DNA of 64,000 bases. Source: Legionella saoudiensis (GTDB lineage Bacteria; Pseudomonadota; Gammaproteobacteria; Legionellales; Legionellaceae). The stretch's first letter is position 1. Every line of letters starts with the position of its first letter. A program made the translations under genes and the position numbers. The stretch spans positions 124,001-188,000 of the forward strand of contig NZ_LN901324.1 in NCBI RefSeq assembly GCF_001465875.1, read 5' to 3'. Below the pieces are notes generated by a model. The model did no database searches. It saw only the letters and a program-made list of their open reading frames with translations, and had not been told where the DNA came from. Shown here piece by piece: positions 54,072 to 62,083 of this stretch.

Positions 54072-55508
54072 ATGGCTAAGGTTAGTAATAAATTAGACCC
54101 TCATTCGAGAGAAAAAAAGAATAAGTTACCTACACAAGGAGCTATTCTGCAACTGTCACAAAAAGCTCTTCAGCAGTTTGCAGAGTCTGATTCAGTTAAT
54201 ATTGTTGAAGATGCTGAGCAGAAGTTAAAAATTGTAAGACTTCTTGATCAAGAGGAGAATTCTATTTATTTTCTGGTAACAGAAAAATTAGGTGCTGGTG
54301 CATTTGGAGAAGTGTCATGCGGAATTCAACTTGATATTCAAAGTGGCACAGTAATTCCTAATACAGAAGTCGCAATAAAAATCACCGATTATAGTGCTGG
54401 CGGTACGCTTGGAAAGCTCGATGTAGAAAGCGCACGCAAAGAAACTGAGCATGAATATAATATTCTTAGCCGAATTCAGCAGTCTAGGGGATTCTCTCTA
54501 GGAGAGCGTGTCAAAAATGTCAAACAAGAATTTGAAAACATTACCATAGAACGAGAAGTGAAGGTCCAAGAAGCTGTAGTTGCTATGCCTTTGCATCCTG
54601 GGAATGATATGAAGAACAAAGCCCATAATGATAAATACAGTTATGGTTCGCTTAGCTTTGTACAATTGGCATCGACCCTGTGTGCTAATTTAAAATTACT
54701 GCATGACAATAATATTATTCATTCTGATTTAAAACCTGCAAATATCATCTGGGATGCCGAAACTGCTCAGGCAAATATTGTTGATTTTAACCGCGCTAAA
54801 TTAATTTCTAATAATGAAACTCATGTTTATACAAGCGCTTCTTCAGATAGGGCCTATATGGCAGCGGATTGTTTTACCGACCGTGGATATAGATTTTCTA
54901 AGGCGAGTGATGTTTATTCTTTAGGAAAAATCCTTGGTGAAAAATTCGATATAACCCTTAAAAATGGCCAAAAAGAAACATTAAATAATAAGCATTATTT
55001 AAGTTATGAGCAATTAATGACAAAACATTTTCTGGAGAAAATGACATCTGCCGATGAGTCTCAACGACCTACGATGCAAGAGTGCCTGCAGTTTTTTACC
55101 CAAATAGAAAATAAAATGCAGCTTGATTTAGAGCAACCAAACAATCGAATGCGTCTAGAATTAAGCAGAAAGATAATCAGTTTGGAGGTATACGCCAATC
55201 AACTAAAGGGGGAAATTGCAAATCAAAGTCAATTTGGCACCTTGTTGACAGCAACTGGTTTAACTGCTGATAAGCATAAGAAATATGAAGAAACAATCAA
55301 AGCCATGGAACTATTAACTCAGGCTTTATCTACGCCTCATATTGATAAAGAATTACTAAAGTCTTATCAGCAAGAATTAAAACGACTTGATGCAAACGCA
55401 AATGGCTTCTTTAGCTTTAAAGGTAGATTTAATAATATAATTGGTAGCATAGATAAATCTATAACTGATCAAAATGAGGAAGAAAGTAGTATTATTCCAG
55501 TTATGTGA
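54072..55508 (+). CDS. Eukaryotic-like protein kinase, candidate effector
   Basis: A 478-residue kinase without signal peptide. The Gly loop is KLGAGAFGEV near residue 72, the lysine is in EVAIKITDY near 103, and the catalytic loop is IIHSDLKPANIIWD near 215 (HSD for HRD, with the Asp and Asn kept). The metal-binding loop is NIVDFNRAK (DFN for DFG) near 238. The C-terminal 140 residues are helical and coiled, ending in an acidic tail. It recalls the LegK class. ATG 54072 has GGAG six bases away; ATG 54027 has none. Confidence 0.85.
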   Translation: MAKVSNKLDPHSREKKNKLPTQGAILQLSQKALQQFAESDSVNIVEDAEQKLKIVRLLDQEENSIYFLVTEKLGAGAFGEVSCGIQLDIQSGTVIPNTEVAIKITDYSAGGTLGKLDVESARKETEHEYNILSRIQQSRGFSLGERVKNVKQEFENITIEREVKVQEAVVAMPLHPGNDMKNKAHNDKYSYGSLSFVQLASTLCANLKLLHDNNIIHSDLKPANIIWDAETAQANIVDFNRAKLISNNETHVYTSASSDRAYMAADCFTDRGYRFSKASDVYSLGKILGEKFDITLKNGQKETLNNKHYLSYEQLMTKHFLEKMTSADESQRPTMQECLQFFTQIENKMQLDLEQPNNRMRLELSRKIISLEVYANQLKGEIANQSQFGTLLTATGLTADKHKKYEETIKAMELLTQALSTPHIDKELLKSYQQELKRLDANANGFFSFKGRFNNIIGSIDKSITDQNEEESSIIPVM

Positions 55509-55547
55509 TACGTAGTTCATCTGCATTATCTAGAATCATAACCAGTG

Positions 55548-55570
55548 TAGCTTGGTTACCTGAAACCAGG
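55548..55570 (+). terminator. Hairpin after the kinase gene
   Basis: TTGGTT and AACCAG arms around ACCTGA pair as part of GCTTGGTT...AACCAGGC. The site lies between convergent genes. No strong T tract. Confidence 0.5.
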
Positions 55571-55631
55571 CTTCATCAGTTTGAGCTTATAAAAATCGTA
55601 GCTCTTATCGTCTCCGAATAAACCCATAAAC

Positions 55632-56915
55632 TTACTGCATACTTAATACCACTTTTTCTATTTCAGGAAGATTGCTCTCTACCTCCGTAACCTGTATCGG
55701 TTTATCCAGTAGTATTTGCAAGTTATGAGGAATAGGAATGGGGGTGTTCAGCAAGGGCTCAATAATTTGGTTAAATTTACTCGGATGGGCTGTAGCCGTA
55801 ATAATCCAGGGTTTTGGGGAGAGTTGTTGCCGTACAAAATAAGCCGTAGCTGTGTGTGGGCAAATCATATATTGATATTGTTTATAAACAGATTGAATCA
55901 TACGGCTAATCTCAATATCGCTAACGCTAAATGCGCTAATATTCTGCTTCATTAAATCAAAGGTATTAAATAAATAATGTAAGCGTTCAAAATTGCTAGG
56001 ATTTCCTACATCCATAGCGTTAGCCAGTGTACTGATGCTGGTTCTTGGCTGGTATTCGCCGGAGTGTAAATAATCTTCGATTACTTTGTTGGCATTTGTG
56101 GCCAGCGCAATTTCTCTGATCGGAAATCCCATGAGTTTGGCAAAATATCCGGCGGTAGCATTACCCAGATTTCCTGTAGGAACAACATATCCCGGAGCTT
56201 TAGAATGGCGTTGATAAAATTGCATGCTGCTGTAAGCATAGTAAATGATTTGCGGAAGCAACCGGCCAATGTTGATGCTATTAGCACTGCTTAGCGCAAA
56301 CTGTTTGTTCCAGGTGGGATTGGTAAACGCTGATTTTACCAGTTTTTGGCACTCATCAAAGGTACCATTAACGGCAAGAGCACGAATATTTTTATTGCCC
56401 CAACAGGTTATTTGCTGCTCTTGTCTTTGGGAAATCAATCCTTTGGGATATAAGATAATCACATTAACATTGGGTTTATCATAAAATGCGCTGGCTACAG
56501 CAGAACCTGTATCCCCGGACGTCGCCACCATTATCGTTGTTTTGCGTTCAGTAAAAATTTGATTAAGGCATGCTGCTAAAAAGCAGGCGCCAAAATCTTT
56601 AAACGACAAGGTAGGGCCATGAAATAATTCCAGTATGTAGGTATTTTCGTTTAATTGATTGAGAGGAGCGGGGAACGAAAAAGCATTGTGGCATATGTCT
56701 AATAAATTACGTTCAAGAATATCCCCTTTAAAAAATGCATGCAGTACTTTTTCTGCAAATAAGGGATAGGATAATTCGCCAGTAAACGAGGAGAGTTCAA
56801 TTTTTGGTATTGATTGTGGAATAAATAAACCACCATCCTGAGCTAAACCACAACGTATGGCTTCTGTTAAGGAGCTTCGTAATTGCTTATTTCGGGTGCT
56901 AATAAAATCCATCAT
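55632..56915 (-). CDS. thrC: Threonine synthase
   Basis: A 427-residue PLP enzyme that turns O-phosphohomoserine into threonine. It has the N-terminal FISTRNKQLRSSLTEAIRCGLAQDGGLFIP, the PLP lysine in PTLSFKDFGACF near 108, ATSGDTGSAVASAF near 132 and PTGNLGNATAGYF near 245. The start overlaps the thrB end by 17 bases, as expected for coupled genes in a thrABC operon. Confidence 0.96.
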   Translation of the reverse strand: MMDFISTRNKQLRSSLTEAIRCGLAQDGGLFIPQSIPKIELSSFTGELSYPLFAEKVLHAFFKGDILERNLLDICHNAFSFPAPLNQLNENTYILELFHGPTLSFKDFGACFLAACLNQIFTERKTTIMVATSGDTGSAVASAFYDKPNVNVIILYPKGLISQRQEQQITCWGNKNIRALAVNGTFDECQKLVKSAFTNPTWNKQFALSSANSINIGRLLPQIIYYAYSSMQFYQRHSKAPGYVVPTGNLGNATAGYFAKLMGFPIREIALATNANKVIEDYLHSGEYQPRTSISTLANAMDVGNPSNFERLHYLFNTFDLMKQNISAFSVSDIEISRMIQSVYKQYQYMICPHTATAYFVRQQLSPKPWIITATAHPSKFNQIIEPLLNTPIPIPHNLQILLDKPIQVTEVESNLPEIEKVVLSMQ

Positions 56916-57870
56916 TTTCTTCTAGTTGAGTTATTTGTGCGGGATGTTTGCCGATTTGCGAAATCCAATAATCTGCAGCAATCTTTTGTTTTGCTAATTG
57001 TTCACTCATGGCACTTTTGATGCGTTCAGCATCCTGTTTTTCTCGCGCTAAGGCAAAAATGCTTGGGCCTGAACCGGAAAATGAAACTCCTAAAGCTCCA
57101 GCATTCATAGCGGCCGCTTTAATTTCATAAAAACCTGGTACGAATTGAGCACGCTGAGGCTCAATTAATACATCGCTTAGGGCTGCCTGCATCAGTGAGA
57201 AATTCTTTTCATAAAGTGCACTGATAAAGGCAGCCAAATTTGCTGATTGCTTCACATAATCTTTTAATGGAAGTTGCTCTTTCAGAATCTTTCGTGCTTG
57301 CAGGGTGGAAACATACAAATGAGGATGTACCAGCACACAACAAAGTTCAGGAACAGGTAATTGAACCACCTTAATTGGATTTAGCGAATGAATAAGCGTA
57401 AGACCGCCAAAAATACAAGGCACGACATTGTCGGCATGTTGTTGGCCGCTGGCTACTTGTTCTCCAAAAAGCGCATGATGTGCGAGCTCCTCGCGAGATA
57501 ATGGGGTATTGAGAAAGGCATTAAACGCGGTAAGTGCTGCAACCGCTGAAGCTGCAGACCCACCCATTCCTGAGCTTAAGGGGATGCCTTTTTGAATATG
57601 AATGGAAAAACCAACATCTAAATCTAATTCCTGACATAATTTTTGGAGCACGGCAGAGGCTGTGTTTTCCTGAACATTTAATGGTAATGTTTCATGTGGG
57701 AGTGGATTAATCGCTTCAATAATAATTTTATTATCTTGCCGACGGGTTAAGCGAACGTAGTCTCCAACGTCTTCCAGAGCAAAGCCGAGAATATCAAATC
57801 CAATGGCGACATTTGCGCAAGTAGCTGGAGCAAATGCTGTGGCTGAGTGCATATGTGGGTTTAACACCAT
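56899..57870 (-). CDS. thrB: Homoserine kinase
   Basis: A 323-residue GHMP kinase that phosphorylates homoserine. The N-terminal ATAFAPATCANVAIGFDILGFAL and the ATP loop GIPLSSGMGGSAASAVAAL near 90-108 are diagnostic, with GVSFSGSGPSIFALA near 260. AAGGAG five bases before ATG 57870 supports the start. thrA ends 10 bases upstream. Confidence 0.96.
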   Translation of the reverse strand: MVLNPHMHSATAFAPATCANVAIGFDILGFALEDVGDYVRLTRRQDNKIIIEAINPLPHETLPLNVQENTASAVLQKLCQELDLDVGFSIHIQKGIPLSSGMGGSAASAVAALTAFNAFLNTPLSREELAHHALFGEQVASGQQHADNVVPCIFGGLTLIHSLNPIKVVQLPVPELCCVLVHPHLYVSTLQARKILKEQLPLKDYVKQSANLAAFISALYEKNFSLMQAALSDVLIEPQRAQFVPGFYEIKAAAMNAGALGVSFSGSGPSIFALAREKQDAERIKSAMSEQLAKQKIAADYWISQIGKHPAQITQLEENDGFY

Positions 57871-57879
57871 ATCTTCTCC

Positions 57880-60333
57880 TTAAGATAAAAAAGATACTAA
57901 GCGCAGTAAGTCCGCAAATATACCCGCTGCAGTTACCTCAGCGCCTGCTCCGGGACCTTGTATCACCAAAGGTTGTTCTTGATATCTTTTGGTATAAAAC
58001 ACCAGCATGTTGTCAGAGCCTTGCAGTCGTGAAAAAGGGTGCTCCTGTGAGAATGAATCGATAGAAACATGCACCTTGCCATCATAACCAATAGAACCTA
58101 CGTAGCATACCTTTTTCTTCTCAGAGATTGCTTGAGCTACCAAATGTTCCATACGAACGTCATAGGCTGGGAGTTTTTTTAGGAATTCATCGACAGAGCA
58201 TGATTTTAATTCTTCGGGAACCAGATCATGAACTTTTACATCGCTAAGATTCACTGCAAAACCTGCTTCACGTGCCAGGCATACAAATTTTCGACATACG
58301 TCCATTCCTGATAAATCCTCACGAGGATCCGGTTCTGTATAGCCACGTTGTTTGGCTTCAATCACAATATCGGAAAACTTACGATTTTTAGTTAGCTCAT
58401 TGAAAATATAGCTAAGTGTCCCGGATACAATACCTTCAATTCGCTCAATTTGGTCGCCTGTCTTGATTAAATCTTGGAGCGTATTAATGATGGGTAAGCC
58501 GGCGCAAACGGTTGCCTCATAAAGATAATGCAGATTTTTTTGCTGAGTTAATGTCTTTATTTCCTTGTAATAGTCCAAATCCCCGGCATTCGCATGTTTA
58601 TTTGGTGTAATTACATGAATACCTTTTTTGAGGAATCGTACATACTCCTTAGCAATTTTTGCATTGGCAGTACAATCAATGATAACGGCATGCGGGATGT
58701 CATCGACAATAATATGATCCATGAATTCTTCTAGATTGGCTGATGTTTCAGAAGAAATAAGCTGTTCACGCCAATTCGATAAATTAATGGAGTTATGAGA
58801 CAGCAACATTTTAGTACTGTTCATAATACCGCGAACGAGCAGATTTGCTTGGGAGCTGAGTTTTAGCTGCTCTAATGCATTATTAATTTGCCCTAATAAA
58901 GCGCTACCCACATGGCCAGGACCAATAATACCAATAGAAATTGTTTCACGAGAAAGATAAAAACCTGCATGAATTGCTTGCAGTGCTTTATTCATTTCAT
59001 TGCTATTAATTACTACGGATATGTTGCGTTCAGAAGAGCCTTGAGAGATGGCTCGAATATTAATATTTGCTTTGGCAAGAGAATTAAATAATTTACCTGG
59101 CCCTTCAATATTACCAATCATATTATCGCCTACGACAGATAAAATACCGCAAGCTCTATTAAGTGAAATTTTTTGAATTTGTAAATGCTCTATTTCAAAT
59201 TGCAAATTATCTTCCAAGGCTATTCTAGCATTTTCTGCATGCATGTCCGCAACCGCAAAGCAAATGGAATATTCGGAACTTGCTTGGGCAATTAAAATAA
59301 CGGAAATATTTTGTTGATGGAGAATCTGAAAAACGCGAGAGGCAATTCCTGAAACTCCAATAATACCCGTCCCTTCGATATTAATCAGGGCCACGTTTTG
59401 AATCGACGTTAGCCCTTTAATGGAGTGTTGCGATTTTTCTAAAGCTTCAGTAATTAAGGTACCCTCAGCCTCTGGGTTCAAACTATTTTTTATAATTATA
59501 GGTATTTTATGCTCTAAGGCGGGTGCAATAGTCATGGGATGCAAAACCCTAGCACCAAAATATGCTAATTCTAATGCTTCATGATAAGAGATGGTGTCGA
59601 TTACAAAAGCGGAGCGAACCTGATTGGGATCCGCGGTATAAATTCCATCCACATCCGTCCATATAGTGATGTCTTTCGCTTTGAATAATTTGGCAAAAAT
59701 GGCCGCAGAAAAATCACTGCCATTTCGTCCTAAAGTAGTCCGTTTACCCTCTAAGCTGGAGGCAATAAAACCTGTGATCACCAATTGATCAAAAACTTGG
59801 CCTTGGAGGAACTCATCCAAAGCTGCTTGTGTCTTTACCCAATCAATACAGATCATCCCGTTTTTTTCAAATACAAATAAAACGGTTGATGCATCCAGAT
59901 ATAAGACTTGATTAAATTTTCCAAGATAGGCCGCTAAAATTCTGGCCGACCACAGCTCTCCATATCCAAGGATAATATTTTGTATTTCTTTCGAGTAGGA
60001 GCCTATTAATTGTATCGCATGTAAAATATCTTGTATTTCGATGAATTCTTTCGCTATAGGTTCTTTAATTTCAAGAGGATTATCTAAGGCTAAAGCATCG
60101 ATAATATCTAAATGGAATTTTTCAAGCTCTTCCAACAGATGCAGATAAGGAGCTTTTACTTTGGCTGCGTCAAGCATAAATTGTAGGGAGGAGGTGGTTC
60201 CTTGAGTGGCTGAAACTACAATGAGTTCGTTCTTACCTGTAAGCAATTGCCTTAAATTTAGAAAGCGGCTTGCCTGGGCAAGACTAGTACCACCAAATTT
60301 ATGTACGCAATAGTCATTATCAATATCTAGCAT
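57880..60333 (-). CDS. thrA: Bifunctional aspartokinase/homoserine dehydrogenase
   Basis: An 817-residue fusion enzyme. The N-terminal aspartokinase half begins CVHKFGGTSLAQ and carries TLGRNGSDFSAAIFA near 220 and VYTADPN-type residues in DGIYTADPNQV near 240. Two ACT regulatory domains lie at about 305-455 (for example GIIGVSGIASRVFQIL). The homoserine dehydrogenase starts at IGIIGPGHVGSALLGQI near 470 and includes EATVCAGLPIINTLQDL near 605. The ACT domains predict threonine feedback. ATG 60333 is preferred to GTG 60339. I found no thrL-like leader peptide with repeated Thr and Ile codons. Confidence 0.95.
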   Translation of the reverse strand: MLDIDNDYCVHKFGGTSLAQASRFLNLRQLLTGKNELIVVSATQGTTSSLQFMLDAAKVKAPYLHLLEELEKFHLDIIDALALDNPLEIKEPIAKEFIEIQDILHAIQLIGSYSKEIQNIILGYGELWSARILAAYLGKFNQVLYLDASTVLFVFEKNGMICIDWVKTQAALDEFLQGQVFDQLVITGFIASSLEGKRTTLGRNGSDFSAAIFAKLFKAKDITIWTDVDGIYTADPNQVRSAFVIDTISYHEALELAYFGARVLHPMTIAPALEHKIPIIIKNSLNPEAEGTLITEALEKSQHSIKGLTSIQNVALINIEGTGIIGVSGIASRVFQILHQQNISVILIAQASSEYSICFAVADMHAENARIALEDNLQFEIEHLQIQKISLNRACGILSVVGDNMIGNIEGPGKLFNSLAKANINIRAISQGSSERNISVVINSNEMNKALQAIHAGFYLSRETISIGIIGPGHVGSALLGQINNALEQLKLSSQANLLVRGIMNSTKMLLSHNSINLSNWREQLISSETSANLEEFMDHIIVDDIPHAVIIDCTANAKIAKEYVRFLKKGIHVITPNKHANAGDLDYYKEIKTLTQQKNLHYLYEATVCAGLPIINTLQDLIKTGDQIERIEGIVSGTLSYIFNELTKNRKFSDIVIEAKQRGYTEPDPREDLSGMDVCRKFVCLAREAGFAVNLSDVKVHDLVPEELKSCSVDEFLKKLPAYDVRMEHLVAQAISEKKKVCYVGSIGYDGKVHVSIDSFSQEHPFSRLQGSDNMLVFYTKRYQEQPLVIQGPGAGAEVTAAGIFADLLRLVSFLS

Positions 60334-60616
60334 AAGCACGACCTTAACTGGGCCAAAGACAACTGCAACTCGATGTCCTTATGCAATGCATCGTATTTGA
60401 CAAAAATCAACATTGTTTAATAATAGTACAGTGTCGCGGTTTTGCTTAGAAATGGGCTGTTTTTGGCCTGAGATAATTCATCTCATAAAGATAAGAAATA
60501 GAGAACAGTTTCATAAATAGAATTTTCTTTTATTTTTAAGGACAGGTTAATTTTCCTTAGAAAAGTGTTACTTTAGATGGGGTAAAAAATTATTACTAAG
60601 GACATTGAGTTTACCT

Positions 60617-61888
60617 ATGGACAGGTTGTCTGGCAGAAATAAAATTAAATTAAAAAAGCGCCTCGTTCCAGTCATAGTGATGGAGTTATTCGTTTTCCAG
60701 ATTTTTGCAGCCCCGGTTTCCTCAACTAACTCCATATCAAATGAGTTAAGTTCTTCTCCCGATGACGTGACACAATTGTTATCTACCTTGAAACAAGAAA
60801 ATAACAGTTTAATCCCTACGACTCCATTAAGCTCGAGCTTAAAAAAGCTGGAGCAGGAAAAAAAACGACAAAAAGAAAAATATAATGTGGATTGGGGAGT
60901 GAATTATATTCCTTTATGGGAGTATTCTTCTTCGGGTTATCCTAGTGAAAATGCATCAGGAAGTACCTATCAGTTTTTTGGCACCTACAAACCGAAAGCA
61001 TTTCAACAATTAAAAACTACCTTAGGGTTAAAAGTGGAAGGTAATCATCGTTATAGTGATGTTGCGCCTGGAAATTTTGCTGAGGAAATTAATTCGGCCA
61101 TCTTAACTACCTCAGGTTACAGACCTTACCCTTTGGCAGTGACAGAACTATGGGTACAACAAAGCCTTATACCCAATGTTTTAGCCTATCGTTTAGGCAA
61201 AATTGATTTAACCTCAATTATGAATTCTTATGCTTTTGACAGTAGGCAATTTTATTTTTTAAGTAATGTATTTACGAAGCATCCAGCTACAGCAGTACCG
61301 TCTAAATCTCCGGGCGTGGTGCTTGGGGCGGCCTTAGGTACCCATTTTTACACTGCTTTAGGTGCTGTAGGCCTTGATGGAAAGGATACCACTTCGGGTT
61401 TTTCTTCCTTTGATCAGGGAAAGTTTTTTACGGCTTTGGAAGTAGGGTATAGGGATATTATTACTAATCCTCAGTCGGATAATTATCATATTTTTCTTTG
61501 GCATGTTCCGGATCAACCGGAAAAGCAACAATTAAGCGATCAGGGTATTTCGGTGGTTCTGCAAAAAAATCTATTTAATAAATTTATTCCTTTTGTAAAA
61601 TTAGATTGGAGTCGAGGTAGGGTGGCGACGTTTAATAAATTATTTATTGCAGGCTTTGGCTTACAGCATCCTTTTTATGGTTCTATAGGCCTATGGGGTC
61701 TTGGGATGGGTTATGCGCAACTTGCTGAGGATGCAACCAATCAGACTATTTTAGAAAGTTTTTATCGCATGCAGCTTACGCGCCATTCTCAATTAACGCC
61801 TAATATTCAATTTATTAAAACATTACCAGTTAATGGGCATCAGCCAATTGCTACTGTTTGGAATTTAAGGTATAGGATTGCGGTCTGA
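60617..61888 (+). CDS. OprB-type carbohydrate-selective porin
   Basis: A 423-residue exported outer-membrane protein. The N-terminal hydrophobic stretch (about 16-33, cleaved near FAAPVSS) is a signal peptide. A polar, partly coiled spacer (40-85) precedes the barrel, which has regular beta-strands: NVDWGVNYIPLWEY, VLAYRLGKIDLTSIMNSYAFDSRQFYFLSN, DQGISVVLQKNL and HPFYGSIGLWGLGMGYAQL are OprB-like. It ends WNLRYRIAV. Substrate uncertain. ATG 60617 is chosen over TTG 60605, though the AAGGA upstream is rather far. Confidence 0.85.
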   Translation: MDRLSGRNKIKLKKRLVPVIVMELFVFQIFAAPVSSTNSISNELSSSPDDVTQLLSTLKQENNSLIPTTPLSSSLKKLEQEKKRQKEKYNVDWGVNYIPLWEYSSSGYPSENASGSTYQFFGTYKPKAFQQLKTTLGLKVEGNHRYSDVAPGNFAEEINSAILTTSGYRPYPLAVTELWVQQSLIPNVLAYRLGKIDLTSIMNSYAFDSRQFYFLSNVFTKHPATAVPSKSPGVVLGAALGTHFYTALGAVGLDGKDTTSGFSSFDQGKFFTALEVGYRDIITNPQSDNYHIFLWHVPDQPEKQQLSDQGISVVLQKNLFNKFIPFVKLDWSRGRVATFNKLFIAGFGLQHPFYGSIGLWGLGMGYAQLAEDATNQTILESFYRMQLTRHSQLTPNIQFIKTLPVNGHQPIATVWNLRYRIAV

Positions 61889-61937
61889 GGGTTACAGGAG
61901 CATTATATCATTATGGTTGTAAAGCTCCCCGTTGAGC

Positions 61938-61963
61938 CACTGGGTTGTTTCGCTGCGCTCGCA
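61938..61963. repeat. Partial CACTGGGTTG...GCTCGCAA repeat
   Basis: This matches half of the GTCATTGCG/CAACCCAG dispersed element seen at 27544 and 45566. Only the half with CTGGGTTGTTTCGCTGCGCTCGC is clear here. Confidence 0.5.
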
Positions 61964-62083
61964 AAAACATAACCACGAAGCAATTGATGATATGAGTTGC
62001 TTATAAATCACTTGTTATTTCCGGTTTTTTTATAATCGTGTATTATAAAAAACTTCCTTAAATTCATGTGGATGGATCCATAA

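Noticed and set aside
60340..60604. thrL-type attenuator before thrA
   Set aside because: I searched the minus strand for a short frame rich in Thr/Ile codons followed by a terminator and found none.
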